Position numbers and translations under genes: made by a program
In this document: positions 1 to 8,688 of the stretch, one piece after another
Layout of the letters: every line of letters begins with the position of its first letter
How positions within the stretch are numbered: position 1 is the stretch's first letter
Origin: Vibrio gallaecicus
GTDB taxonomy: Bacteria; Pseudomonadota; Gammaproteobacteria; Enterobacterales; Vibrionaceae
Direction of reading: 5' to 3'
Length of the DNA: 64,000 nucleotides
NCBI RefSeq assembly: GCF_024347495.1
Contig: NZ_AP025490.1
Location: 1,426,001 to 1,490,000, forward strand
The notes under the pieces: generated by a model
Databases searched by the model: none
The model's input: the letters and a program-made list of their open reading frames with translations, nothing else
What the model was told of the DNA's origin: nothing

Positions 1-43
1 GAGTTGTATCGAGGCGAGGGTCACTAGAGTGATGATCCGTCAT
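1..43 (-). CDS. hutU: Urocanate hydratase, N-terminus only (cut by window edge)
   Basis: The first 14 codons of a leftward gene are visible. They read M-T-D-H-H-S-S-D-P-R-L-D-T-T, and the S/D-P-R-L-D-T segment is the usual beginning of urocanate hydratase, which converts urocanate to imidazolonepropionate in histidine breakdown. A strong ribosome binding site (AAGGAG) lies just upstream on the minus strand. The position directly downstream of hutI and hutG supports the call. Nothing of the catalytic part is in the window. Confidence 0.8.
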   Translation of the reverse strand, partial: MTDHHSSDPRLDTT

Positions 44-147
44 TTGAAACTCCTTATTTTCACGTATTGGTTTATGTCGTTATTTTTATAAATGATGAGT
101 TAACGATGCATTGATGATCGTTTTATAAGTAAATGAAACTTGTAGGT

Positions 148-1257
148 TTATTCTTTGTTTTGCATTGCATTGACGATATCCCAACATAGCCGAGCAGCTA
201 AACGCGCGGTTTGCCTATCTATGTCGAAATTTGGATTGTATTCGGCGATATCTGCGATCAAGAGTTTTGATTTTTCCTGCAATATTCGAGTGAATAGGGG
301 AGCGATGCTATCGTAACTGACTCCTCGCGCAGCTGGAGCGCTGACTCCCGGCGCTGTTGCTGCAGGAAACACATCTAAATCAATGGTGAGGTAGATAAGA
401 TCACACTCACCAATGAAGTGTTCTAGCTGATCCAAATGTTTGTTGGTATTTGGGAGTGATAACTCACTATCTTCTACATACCACACACCAAGGTCATTGG
501 CTTTTTCAAATAATGCGGCGGTGTTGCTAGCTCGGCTTACTCCCAAGCATGCATAGTTAAATGGCCAGCCATGCTGCTGACATAAATGCTGAATTTGGTT
601 AAATGGAGTGCCTGAGCTCGGCTTTACTTGTGCGATATCACTTTCAAAAGCTCTTAGGTCAAAATGAGCATCAAAGTTAATGATACCAATCTTTGGTTGA
701 GTGACTTCTTGGGAACTATTTCTAGCTAGAGTCCCTTGTTTATCAAGTGAGCTTTGCTTGCCTAAAAAGTTTTGTTTACCCAGTATGTATTGCGAAAGCC
801 CTTGAAAGGAAGCCCAAGCAACTTCATGACCGCCACCTAGAGTAATGACTTTAGTCTTTTCCAGAGCATGAGCGATTACGTTGGCACATTGCTTTTGGCT
901 GGACTCAAGTTCATCTTCTTCACATTCTATGTCCCCTAAATCAAAGATTGGCGAATCTTGATGCCAAGCCATATTGGCTAAAGCTTGACGGATTAAATTT
1001 GGTGCTTGTTTTGCACCAATTCTTCCTTTGTTTCTTGCTACGCCAGCATCGCTTGCAAAGCCTAAAATTGAAACCGCCATACTAGCTTGACTGTCTTCAT
1101 TTTTAGTAAGGTCGGAAACACACTTTATCTGCGTGATGTGGTGAAGACGGGTGCCTTGATCACCATCTTCTGCATCATGGCGACCTTGCCATGTGAAATT
1201 GTGTTGTGTTGTCGGTAAATCTATATCTGCTTTGTGGTCGTTAGGTAAATCAGTCAT
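148..1257 (-). CDS. hutG: Formimidoylglutamase
   Basis: Cytosolic ureohydrolase (arginase fold) that splits N-formimidoyl-L-glutamate into glutamate and formamide, the last step of this form of the histidine pathway. The binuclear manganese ligands are visible: H144 in the GGGHE motif (141-145), D196, H198 and D200 in DAHFD, and D293 and D295 in the D-L-D motif. At 369 residues it is longer than the roughly 310-340 usual for the family. The extra length is mainly a Lys/Gln-rich insertion at about 159-187, made of four hexapeptide repeats, between GGGHE and the DAHFD strand. The start overlaps the end of hutI by 8 bp, so the two are translationally coupled. Assignment is secure; the effect of the insertion is unknown. 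Confidence 0.95.
   Translation of the reverse strand: MTDLPNDHKADIDLPTTQHNFTWQGRHDAEDGDQGTRLHHITQIKCVSDLTKNEDSQASMAVSILGFASDAGVARNKGRIGAKQAPNLIRQALANMAWHQDSPIFDLGDIECEEDELESSQKQCANVIAHALEKTKVITLGGGHEVAWASFQGLSQYILGKQNFLGKQSSLDKQGTLARNSSQEVTQPKIGIINFDAHFDLRAFESDIAQVKPSSGTPFNQIQHLCQQHGWPFNYACLGVSRASNTAALFEKANDLGVWYVEDSELSLPNTNKHLDQLEHFIGECDLIYLTIDLDVFPAATAPGVSAPAARGVSYDSIAPLFTRILQEKSKLLIADIAEYNPNFDIDRQTARLAARLCWDIVNAMQNKE
712..783 (-). repeat. In-frame 18-bp imperfect repeat (4 units) inside hutG
   Basis: Four consecutive 18-nt units encode [18 protein letters not shown] and L-A-R-N-S-S. They lie in a loop between two conserved metal-ligand motifs. The units are diverged at DNA level but stay in register, as expected of an old tandem duplication kept in frame. 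Confidence 0.7.
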
Positions 1258-2470
1258 GACAAATCACCCCATTAACAATACGTTTGAAGAGCCTTGGAAC
1301 ACCTACTTGATAGCTTAAGTCAGCAGGGTGTTCGATATCCCAAATAGAAATGTCAGCCTCCATTCCTACTTCTAAACGTCCCCTAGTTTGAGGATGACCG
1401 ATTGCTTTGGCTGCATGGCATGTAACACCGCGAAGCGCTTCTTCTGGGGTGAGACCAAATAAAGTGCAGCCCATATTCATCATCAAAGTAAGGTCGGCGA
1501 ACGGGGATGTCCCAGGGTTAAAGTCAGTGGCGATAGCCATTGGAATATCTTTCTCGCGGAGTAATTGAATGGGAGGCAGTTGTGTTTCACGCAAAAAGTA
1601 AAAAGCACCGGGTAGCAAAGTTGCGACGGTATTACTGTTGGCAAGCGCATTGACACCATCACTATCAAGATACTCAATATGGTCGACGGACAGTGCGTTA
1701 TAGCTGGCTGCTAATGCACTACCACCTAAGTTAGAAAGCTGCTCAGTGTGTCCTTTAATGGTAAAACCATTGGCTTTAGCGGCACAAAAGACTTTTTCGG
1801 TTTGCTCTAAATTAAAGCCAATGGATTCACAAAAAACGTCTACTGAATCTGCAAGGTTTTCTTGAGCTGCTGCTGGAATAATTTCTTGGCAAACATAGTC
1901 GATATATTTATCAGGCTTACTTGCGTATTCAGGTGGTAGAGCATGGGCTGCAAGTAAAGTAGTGCTGACTTTAATTCGTTTGTGATCTTCTAGCGCTTTT
2001 GCTGCCCTAAGCATTTTGAGTTCATCATCAAGCGTTAGACCATAACCAGATTTTACTTCAACACTGGTGACACCACTTCGAGTTAGACCTTCTAGTCTTG
2101 GCAAGGCAAGTTCTATTAACTCACTTTCAGAGGCATTTCGGGTGGCTTTGACGGTTGAAAGAATGCCGCCACCTTGTTTTGCAATAGTTTGATATGGCAC
2201 TCCGTTAAGGCGCATTTCAAATTCATTTGACCGATTACCAGCAAAAACAAGATGCGTGTGACAGTCAATTAAGCCTGGTGTCAGTACTCTATTTTGGCAG
2301 TCAATGACGGGATATTGAGCGTTAAGGTCAGGAATTGATACATCAGCATGACTAGAGATAGATTCAATTTTTCCAGAACTGATAACAACAGTCATTGGCT
2401 GCGAAGGAAGGTATCCTTCAGTCCCTTTAGACATTGAAACTATGCGTGCATTTTTTAGTATCAAATTCAT
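1250..2470 (-). CDS. hutI: Imidazolonepropionase
   Basis: Amidohydrolase-superfamily enzyme that opens imidazolone-5-propionate to N-formimidoyl-L-glutamate in the cytosol. The sequence shows the [11 protein letters not shown] motif with metal ligands H71 and H73, the later G-H-T-E motif, and an A-T-D-F-N-P-G-T motif supplying the catalytic Asp. At 406 residues it has normal family length. It is the first gene of the leftward hutI-hutG-hutU operon, and a palindrome resembling a HutC site lies 31-40 bp upstream of its start. Confidence 0.96.
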   Translation of the reverse strand: MNLILKNARIVSMSKGTEGYLPSQPMTVVISSGKIESISSHADVSIPDLNAQYPVIDCQNRVLTPGLIDCHTHLVFAGNRSNEFEMRLNGVPYQTIAKQGGGILSTVKATRNASESELIELALPRLEGLTRSGVTSVEVKSGYGLTLDDELKMLRAAKALEDHKRIKVSTTLLAAHALPPEYASKPDKYIDYVCQEIIPAAAQENLADSVDVFCESIGFNLEQTEKVFCAAKANGFTIKGHTEQLSNLGGSALAASYNALSVDHIEYLDSDGVNALANSNTVATLLPGAFYFLRETQLPPIQLLREKDIPMAIATDFNPGTSPFADLTLMMNMGCTLFGLTPEEALRGVTCHAAKAIGHPQTRGRLEVGMEADISIWDIEHPADLSYQVGVPRLFKRIVNGVICHD

Positions 2471-2500
2471 TTTTAACCTAAAGTATTTGGATTGTTTAAA

Positions 2501-2510
2501 TGTATATACA
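2501..2510. promoter_or_regulatory. Probable HutC operator at the hutI promoter
   Basis: Perfect 10-bp palindrome TGTATATACA, 31 bp upstream of the hutI start. It matches the TGTATxTACA core known for HutC repressors of the GntR family. hutC is the adjacent gene. Function is inferred from the match and position. Confidence 0.65.
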
Positions 2511-2584
2511 AATAAATAGGTTAAAAATGAGTTTGGATCAAGTTGATGTTACGAATATGTGATCAATAAATAGAATGAAATGCT

Positions 2585-3298
2585 TTAATCAAGCAATACT
2601 TTAGAGCTTAATTTGTATTTAGAGCCCGGGTGATAGAGTAATGCCAAGCTAATTAAGCGATCTTTACTCCATGTTCTTCTGTTCAACAGTAAACAAGGTT
2701 CTGTGCTAGATAACTGAAGAGTTTCTTTGATTTTTTCATCCGGAATGATCGCCTCAACCGTATGCTCAATTGCCGTTAAAGGGCAAGTTTCTGAGAGATA
2801 CTGATTGGGTGTTTTCTTGGCAAAATCTTGTGTTAAATAGTCGGGCACTGAATGAATGTTTACCCAGCGAACTTCTAGTTGTATGGGCTTATCATCAGCA
2901 TAGTGAATTATTTCACTATAAAAAACTTTAGAATTCAGCATGATGCCTAGGCGTGTTGCTGTGGTTTCATCAGCATGTGTTTGTATCTGACTGAGGACTG
3001 TATTCTTATATACCTGACCGCGAGCCCTTACTTCCTGAGATATATTATTAATATCGAGAAGCGGAGATTCTGCTTTTTCAGTTGGTGAGCAGACAAAGGT
3101 TCCAAGCCTTGGCTTCCTTATTAATTTCCCTTCGCTAACTAAATCACGAATGGCTTTGTTTACCGTCATCCGACTTACATTAAATTGCTCCGTCAGTTCT
3201 AGTTCGGTTGTGATCTTATGACCAACAGGCCAGTGACCACTCTCAATTTTAGTGTCTATAAAGGATTTGATTTGTAGGTATAACGGTTTATTTGTCAT
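2585..3298 (-). CDS. hutC: Histidine utilization repressor, GntR/HutC family
   Basis: 237-residue repressor with an N-terminal winged helix (about 7-70; the stretch L-T-E-Q-F-N-V-S-R-M-T-V-N-K is the recognition region) and a C-terminal UTRA ligand-binding domain (about 90-230). Family knowledge: HutC represses hut genes and is relieved by urocanate. It lies directly upstream of the hut operon it should control and has the same orientation, with 114 bp between them. A second HutC-like palindrome precedes its own start, suggesting autoregulation. Confidence 0.92.
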   Translation of the reverse strand: MTNKPLYLQIKSFIDTKIESGHWPVGHKITTELELTEQFNVSRMTVNKAIRDLVSEGKLIRKPRLGTFVCSPTEKAESPLLDINNISQEVRARGQVYKNTVLSQIQTHADETTATRLGIMLNSKVFYSEIIHYADDKPIQLEVRWVNIHSVPDYLTQDFAKKTPNQYLSETCPLTAIEHTVEAIIPDEKIKETLQLSSTEPCLLLNRRTWSKDRLISLALLYHPGSKYKLSSKVLLD

Positions 3299-3308
3299 AA
3301 GTTAACGC

Positions 3309-3328
3309 CTAATTGACTATACAATTAG
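3309..3328. promoter_or_regulatory. Probable HutC operator upstream of hutC
   Basis: Perfect inverted repeat CTAATTG-N6-CAATTAG, 11-30 bp upstream of the hutC start. Its core TTGACTATACAA differs at only two positions from a TTGTATATACAA site. This suggests hutC controls itself. Confidence 0.5.
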
Positions 3329-3482
3329 AGTAACTGATTCATTATTAATTACAATATTTTCACTGTTAATGTCAGCCCTGCTCTTATAAATGCTGTAAAT
3401 AACTTGCGAAGAGTGAATGAGTAAGGATATTTTGTAGCGGATAAAAGAGTTATGAAAAACATAGAATTAGAAAGGAAAAGTT

Positions 3483-4226
3483 ATGCTTAACAAACTGAAA
3501 GCGTCATTAGGTATTGGTGCAGCGAAAGTAGACACTGTGTTAGACAGCATTGAAGTATTCCAAGGCGGTGAATTGTCTGGAACCGTCAATATTGTTGGTG
3601 GTGATGTGGAGCAGCAGATTGATGCGATTAACATCGTTCTTAATACTGAAGTAAAAGTGGAAACAGAAGACAGCACCAGTTATGAAAATTTTTCGCTTGG
3701 CAGAATTCAGGCAGTAGACGCATTTGTTATTCAACCAGGTGAAACAAAGCAAGTACCATTTAGAATGTTGCTTAATGATGAAACACCAGTAACCGCTCTA
3801 AATGCATTAAAGAATCAAAGCCATGTTTGGGTAGAAACAACGTTAGACATTGATTTTGCGATTGATCCGAAAGATCGTGATTTTGTTGTAGTGAAACCTT
3901 TACCGGTTGTAGCGAAAGTCATCGAAGCGATTGAAGCGTCTGGTATGTCGATGGTAAAAGCTGACGTTGAGAAAGGTTTCCTTAATGGCAATACTTTTGC
4001 TTCACGCTCTGGTTGTTACCAAGAAATCGAATTCCGTTCAGGTGGCTTCGTTAACACAAAAGAGATTGAGCTTTCGTTTATTGTGGAAGGGCAGGTGATT
4101 CATTGTTTAGCTGAAGTTGATCGCTCAATGAGTTTCCGTGGTGATCAATATATTTCATTCAGCTTGCCTGTTAATGCTTCAGACTCTGATATTCGCAATG
4201 CAGCTTCAAGAGTGCTTAGTGTTTAA
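3483..4226 (+). CDS. Spo0M/SpoOM-family sporulation-control-like protein
   Basis: 247-residue soluble protein of the SpoOM (PF07070) family, which has an arrestin-like beta-sandwich fold. The N-terminus (G-I-G-A-A-K-V-D-T-V-L) and the following G-G-E-L-S-G-T-V-N-I-V-G-G-D stretch are typical. In Bacillus the family affects sporulation; in non-sporulating Vibrio its role is not established. A good ribosome binding site (AGGAAAAG) precedes the ATG. It is a single-gene unit, divergent from hutC. Confidence 0.85.
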   Translation: MLNKLKASLGIGAAKVDTVLDSIEVFQGGELSGTVNIVGGDVEQQIDAINIVLNTEVKVETEDSTSYENFSLGRIQAVDAFVIQPGETKQVPFRMLLNDETPVTALNALKNQSHVWVETTLDIDFAIDPKDRDFVVVKPLPVVAKVIEAIEASGMSMVKADVEKGFLNGNTFASRSGCYQEIEFRSGGFVNTKEIELSFIVEGQVIHCLAEVDRSMSFRGDQYISFSLPVNASDSDIRNAASRVLSV

Positions 4227-4294
4227 ATATGCCATCGATTTAGAGGGCTGTTCACAGCTCTCTTATTATTTTCAAAGTCATCAAGAGACACACT

Positions 4295-4326
4295 TATAAA
4301 GCTATAAAGCTATAAAGCTATAAAGC
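4295..4326. repeat. 8-bp intergenic tandem array (4 x TATAAAGC)
   Basis: Four exact copies of TATAAAGC between the Spo0M-like gene and the convergent DUF3187 gene. The array is followed by a partial copy that diverges to TGTA. It belongs to the set of 8-9 bp intergenic arrays seen elsewhere in the window. Confidence 0.9.
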
Positions 4327-4384
4327 TGTACTCTCGCCAACGCTAATATTAAAAGAGTATTTAAAATATCCTAGAAGTCAGGGT

Positions 4385-5446
4385 TCAGTTACTTCGGAAT
4401 TGGTATCGATATCCTATTTGAAAGGCAATATCAGTAGAATTATCCATATTCACGACATTCTCTACAAATAGTAACTCAATTGCCGAATTTTCCATTCGAT
4501 ACCGGTAACCTGCTAGTATTTCATGCACAGCAAAAGATAGATCAGAGATCCCATTTTCTGCTCCTTCATATAAACGATACTCAAGATGAAGTTCGTGATT
4601 TTCTATAAACTGAAATTGATAGCCTCCCGCCCAAGAATACCTCAAAGTATTGTGTGGTAAATCTCCAATGGTTTGCGCATCGTATTGATATACCACACCC
4701 ACATTGGTGAACAAACTATGGTCAGCCACTCTGAATTCATAATTTAATTGAAGAGATTGTTCTAGTTGGTGACCTTCAAATGCACCGTTTGGCACTCGGT
4801 TATAAAAAATTGATGTCCCAGCAGATAAGCCATGATGTTCAACTGCTATTAGTTGGTACTGCGCATAAAAGGTGAATGCACTACTTATAGTATCCCCTTC
4901 AAAATCATCCACCCTGATATTGTACTTTGGTACAGCAATATTGAACTGATGATCATCGACTTGATCCCTGCCATTATGTTGGATGCTAAAGAACTCATGG
5001 AAACCTTCAATTGGACCATCTAAATAATTATTTGAGGCGTAGTTCCAACGGTAGTGGAGGTCTAACTGAAGTTGAGGTGTAGCTTGCCATTTCGTACCGA
5101 TGAAAAGTTGATTTTGATAATAATCGGCTCGGTAGTCACGAGTTTTTATCCAAATACTTGCAGCTGTTAAAGCTGAATACATCTCAGTTGAACCGTTTTC
5201 CATCGAATAACCAGAACGTAGTTGGGGGGTGAGGCTGTTTGTTTGAAGAGGAGCTTGAGCGTAACTGAGTAACGGACCAAAATTTGGTGTTGAATGTGGC
5301 TCGGAGGCTGATAGCTCGTCAATCGCAAAGCTTTGGCTTGTGTAGAAAAAGAATAGTGCCGCGAAGATGAAATGCGTGATATGAAGTGTCATCTTGTTTA
5401 TATCGAGAGTAATCAAATCATAACCCGGCTCAACGACTTTTCTCAT
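4385..5446 (-). CDS. DUF3187 family outer-membrane-like protein
   Basis: Resembles DUF3187 proteins of Vibrio and relatives, exported proteins with many amphipathic beta strands and a C-terminal aromatic ending (G-Y-R-Y-Q-F), suggesting an outer membrane barrel. The region G-P-L-L-S-Y-A-Q-A-P-L-Q-T after the signal peptide is characteristic. I chose the start at 5446 because a strong GGAGG sits 5 nt upstream. A later ATG at 5392, immediately before the hydrophobic core, would give a more conventional signal peptide and cannot be excluded. Cleavage is likely after S-Q-S-F-A. Function unknown. Confidence 0.75.
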   Translation of the reverse strand: MRKVVEPGYDLITLDINKMTLHITHFIFAALFFFYTSQSFAIDELSASEPHSTPNFGPLLSYAQAPLQTNSLTPQLRSGYSMENGSTEMYSALTAASIWIKTRDYRADYYQNQLFIGTKWQATPQLQLDLHYRWNYASNNYLDGPIEGFHEFFSIQHNGRDQVDDHQFNIAVPKYNIRVDDFEGDTISSAFTFYAQYQLIAVEHHGLSAGTSIFYNRVPNGAFEGHQLEQSLQLNYEFRVADHSLFTNVGVVYQYDAQTIGDLPHNTLRYSWAGGYQFQFIENHELHLEYRLYEGAENGISDLSFAVHEILAGYRYRMENSAIELLFVENVVNMDNSTDIAFQIGYRYQFRSN

Positions 5447-5629
5447 ACTAGCCTCCATGCAAAGCATAATTACTAATAGGAAAAGTCTAGTTAGATAAAT
5501 GATAGATATCTAATTAATTACGTAAACTGTTTCTTAGTATCTATATGTTGCTAATAGACCGAAATTTGTGTCGTCAATTGAAAGAGGGTGTAAATAGAGG
5601 GTATTTAGAAAGGAGAGTGAGGCAGTTGA

Positions 5630-5679
5630 AAGCTCTGTTTGATAGCTTTCCCGAGGCGGAAAGCTATCAAACAGAGCTT
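5630..5679. other. Long perfect hairpin (22-bp stem, 6-nt loop)
   Basis: Two 22-bp arms, 5630-5651 and 5658-5679, are perfectly complementary around the loop CGAGGC. The hairpin lies 13 bp past the stop of the small leftward lipoprotein gene. A terminator role for that gene is possible, but no T-run follows the stem on either strand, and the stem is longer than ordinary terminators. Confidence 0.75.
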
Positions 5680-5692
5680 ATTAATTAAATCG

Positions 5693-5920
5693 TTAATTAG
5701 AAAGAACAATCTTAGGTGAAATGACGACAGGTTGCGCCAAAGTGAGAATCACTGGAGTAAGCGCTTTAGTTACATTAGTAAGGGTGTTGATGGTAGGGGC
5801 TAAGTTAATGCTTTTGATCGGTGAGGCAATCATCAAATTTGGAGCATATCGTGTACTTGTACATCCAACAGTAGAAGTTAATGCGATAGTAGCTAATAGT
5901 AACTTATTAAAAATGTTCAT
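5693..5920 (-). CDS. Small lipoprotein of unknown function
   Basis: 75 residues. The N-terminus has a lysine, a hydrophobic stretch and a lipobox ending in Cys20 (T-V-G-C), so it is a predicted lipoprotein. Residue 2 of the mature form is Thr, which would direct it to the outer membrane by the usual +2 rule. The mature part (about 55 residues) is rich in Thr, Pro, Ile and Asn with no recognised domain. A convincing ribosome binding site (AAAGGACG) supports it over the overlapping rightward frame. Confidence 0.6.
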   Translation of the reverse strand: MNIFNKLLLATIALTSTVGCTSTRYAPNLMIASPIKSINLAPTINTLTNVTKALTPVILTLAQPVVISPKIVLSN

Positions 5921-6035
5921 AGTTTCGTCCTTTATCTATGTAATCTATGCAAAGGAGATAAAGTATTTAGAATGCATCTCCTCTGACCTGTGAGGTAACA
6001 ATGCATCTGTATTGGTTATAATTAAAGCTCAAACA

Positions 6036-6062
6036 TTCAAGTTTATAATGTTGAAACTTGAA
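6036..6062. terminator. Hairpin downstream of the XRE regulator
   Basis: Perfect 9-bp inverted repeat TTCAAGTTT / AAACTTGAA with a 9-nt spacer, 13 bp beyond the stop of the leftward regulator gene. There is no strong T-run, so termination is uncertain. Confidence 0.4.
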
Positions 6063-6075
6063 GTCGCATATTATG

Positions 6076-6825
6076 TTACTTGCCGTTGATAGAACCAATA
6101 GTATCGAACATATCGAAATGCCAACGCCTTAAAGCGATCACAATTGAGGTGCCATTTCGGTCTTTTATGTCAAGTTTAGAGTCGTCTTGGCATTCTTCAT
6201 GGAAATCATCAATCAGCTTTTGAATTTTCTTCTGAAATTTTTGGTTGGTATGAGGAGACATAAGCCCAGTTGCCATAACTAATTTTTCATCTTGGCGATC
6301 AAAATGGCTATTAAAAAATTGTGGTAAGACTTCGTTAAGGAAGAAAGATTGAATCGGACCGCCTGCAATCCAATTAAAAGTAGGGGAAAGTAACAATCGA
6401 ATACGATTCTCAGGCAATAATTCAATAATCCCAATGCGATCAAGTTCAGCAAGCTTTTGGATTAACATGCTTTTATTTATATTGTAACGATCCAATATTT
6501 CATGAAATTTGAAACCGTTCATTACGCACACAGAGACCATTAGTAATGCTTTATCGTCAACGATGTTCTGTTCTTGAGCGAGAGTTAGTGTTTGTAGCCC
6601 CGTTGTCGATAGAGAAGCGAGTCGAAACAGTTCCGCTAAATCAAACTGCATAAGTTCGCAAATTCTGTTGAGCCTAGACAAACTGATATTACTTCCATCA
6701 GCCAGAAGACGTTTAACTGAGCCTTCACTTAGATCCAATTGGACGGCAATGTCTTGATATTGAATTTCATGTAGTTTGAGCTGTTTTTTTAGCTCTTTAA
6801 TGACAAATTTTGTACCGGCAGGCAT
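6076..6825 (-). CDS. XRE-family helix-turn-helix regulator
   Basis: 249 residues. The N-terminal 70 residues form a Cro/C1-type HTH (Y-Q-D-I-A-V-Q-L-D-L-S-E-G-S-V-K-R-L-L), followed by an alpha-helical C-terminal part that I do not recognise beyond its occurrence in gammaproteobacterial XRE proteins. Its upstream gap (about 250 bp) is shared with the divergent molybdopterin-fold/GGDEF pair, so control of that pair is possible but unproven. A modest AGAG precedes the start. Confidence 0.75.
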   Translation of the reverse strand: MPAGTKFVIKELKKQLKLHEIQYQDIAVQLDLSEGSVKRLLADGSNISLSRLNRICELMQFDLAELFRLASLSTTGLQTLTLAQEQNIVDDKALLMVSVCVMNGFKFHEILDRYNINKSMLIQKLAELDRIGIIELLPENRIRLLLSPTFNWIAGGPIQSFFLNEVLPQFFNSHFDRQDEKLVMATGLMSPHTNQKFQKKIQKLIDDFHEECQDDSKLDIKDRNGTSIVIALRRWHFDMFDTIGSINGK

Positions 6826-7077
6826 ATCGACTCTATATATTTATAAAACCCATTAAATCAATAAATAGAACTTAACAAGTAACTGAATAAAATAAAACTT
6901 TTGATGTGGATGACAAAGCATAAATTTGAGAAACTCTGCTGATTTCTACTTTTAAAGTTAAAGCTAGATCAATGTTTAGGCTCAGTAATACAGTTGTCTT
7001 ATGCATTTAATTAACGAAACTAACATTTTTATTTATACTATTGTTATTAGATGAAGCAAAAAATTAAGGACTTTTAG

Positions 7078-7551
7078 ATGAAATTGTTGGTTTTTATATT
7101 TGCTTTAGCACTATTTCCAATCGCTCAGGCTGAGCCTATGCAAATTATTTGGAAAAACAATCAGCAGCCCCCGATTATTTTGGAGATTAAAGATCTTCAA
7201 AAAATGCCCAATACATCTTTTACAACCGACTTACCTTGGCTCAACGGTGAATCCAAATTTACGGGTGTTTCCGTGTCTGATTTGTTCGATGAACTGGATG
7301 TTGAGCTTCCTGAAGTCATGACCGTACGAGGTTTGAATGACTATTCAGTTGATGTGCTGAAATCTGATATTGAACAATATCATCCGATAATTGCTTTTCT
7401 GAAAGATGGAAACTTAATGCCTGTTAGATATAAAGGGCCGTACTGGCTGATTTATTCGTTGAATCAGTATCCTGAATTAGACACTCCTGCTTACCATTCT
7501 CAAATGGTATGGCAGATAGAGAAAATTGAACTGATAGGCGATGACGAATAA
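7078..7551 (+). CDS. Periplasmic molybdopterin-oxidoreductase-fold protein
   Basis: 157 residues with a clear signal peptide (cleavage after A-Q-A at about 18). The rest resembles the oxidoreductase molybdopterin-binding domain (PF00174): G-V-S-V-S-D-L-F-D, V-R-G-L-N-D-Y-S-V, and P-V-R-Y-K-G-P-Y-W-L-I-Y-S. It is much shorter than catalytic sulfite-oxidase-type enzymes and has no cysteine in the mature part, so it probably does not hold a Moco-thiolate centre. Its stop overlaps the start of the next gene by 11 bp. A role as a periplasmic input partner of that membrane diguanylate cyclase is my inference. Confidence 0.75.
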   Translation: MKLLVFIFALALFPIAQAEPMQIIWKNNQQPPIILEIKDLQKMPNTSFTTDLPWLNGESKFTGVSVSDLFDELDVELPEVMTVRGLNDYSVDVLKSDIEQYHPIIAFLKDGNLMPVRYKGPYWLIYSLNQYPELDTPAYHSQMVWQIEKIELIGDDE

Positions 7552-8653
7552 TTTTAAAATAATTCAACCTTTCTTACGTATAGCAAAAGTTATGTTGCTT
7601 ACCATTTCATGTGTATTGCTACTTGCTAATATCTCTTTAATGAAGGAAACACGTCAGCTTGCAAAGTCGTATTCCGATCACCAAAACCAAGCAACATGGT
7701 TTCTTTTTCAATTAACGAAAGAGTTATCTGAACTTGTGGCTGAATCGAACCATATTGGAGACGGTGATGAGCATATGAAGTTTGTATGGTTGAAATATGA
7801 TTTAGCCTGGAGCAGGTTCGATTTAGTGCTAGAGAGTCGTGAAGCTGATAATTTCCTTTCCAATAACCACACGAAGTCTTTCTTTACGAGTTTATTTGAA
7901 GATTACAAAGCACTGGAGCCTATGCTGCATGGAGTGTCAGATACCGACTTGGAAAAAGGGAAGTTATTCAACGAAGCGGTCAATGACCTTTATGTAAATA
8001 TGATCGACTTTGTGAACCGAAACTTTAGAGTCGCAAGCCCGTTGTATCAAGAGCAACAGAGGAAAGCTAATAGACTTGAATCGTTACAGTGGGTTTTTCT
8101 AATTGGCTTTGTCTTTTGTATTTGTTTGATTAGTGGCACTTTCTATTTGGAAGCTAGGCACCATAAATATATTGCAATATCTGACTCGCTTACTTCATTA
8201 GGTAATCGACTTGCTCTGTTTGAAGCCATAGGTAAGCTTAAACAGGATCAAAAAAACTTTACAGTTTATCTGCTAGATATGGATGGTTTCAAAGCCATAA
8301 ACGACCAATTTGGGCATCAAGAAGGGGACAGAGTGCTTGTGGCTTTCGCAAAGTACTTAAATGGTATTACAGTTCCAAATTGTGAAGCTTATCGGATTGG
8401 AGGGGATGAGTTTGCAATTGTTCAAACTTTTAGTAACCCAACTTTGGAAGGCAGCGTGGTTAATTACGTGCGTTATCCTTCACAAGGTAATAACTACTTC
8501 AAATATAGCCAGCTCGCAGTCAGTGTTGGGGTATCGCATTACCCGGACGATGCCGAAGAGGTAGATGACCTTTTGGGTATTGCGGATATGAAGATGTATG
8601 AGATGAAGTTTTCTAATAAGCAGGATAAACAGAAGCGAAAAAAACAGGTATGA
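7541..8653 (+). CDS. Membrane diguanylate cyclase (GGDEF)
   Basis: 370 residues. A transmembrane helix near 13-33, a helical periplasmic sensor segment of about 150 residues, a second transmembrane helix near 183-203, then a GGDEF domain. The active-site motif G-G-D-E-F is intact at 287-291 (R-I-G-G-D-E-F), so it should make cyclic di-GMP. No RxxD inhibitory site is present five residues upstream. Its start lies inside the preceding periplasmic protein gene, indicating co-translation and likely joint function. The signal sensed is unknown. Confidence 0.88.
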   Translation: MTNNFKIIQPFLRIAKVMLLTISCVLLLANISLMKETRQLAKSYSDHQNQATWFLFQLTKELSELVAESNHIGDGDEHMKFVWLKYDLAWSRFDLVLESREADNFLSNNHTKSFFTSLFEDYKALEPMLHGVSDTDLEKGKLFNEAVNDLYVNMIDFVNRNFRVASPLYQEQQRKANRLESLQWVFLIGFVFCICLISGTFYLEARHHKYIAISDSLTSLGNRLALFEAIGKLKQDQKNFTVYLLDMDGFKAINDQFGHQEGDRVLVAFAKYLNGITVPNCEAYRIGGDEFAIVQTFSNPTLEGSVVNYVRYPSQGNNYFKYSQLAVSVGVSHYPDDAEEVDDLLGIADMKMYEMKFSNKQDKQKRKKQV

Positions 8654-8688
8654 TACGGCAGTTTTTTAAATCCTGAGTTGGGAAGGTC

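Noticed and set aside
5721..5993. Plus-strand frame of 90 codons overlapping the small lipoprotein gene
   Set aside because: The minus-strand frame has a lipobox and ribosome binding site; the plus frame has neither a leader nor a recognised domain.
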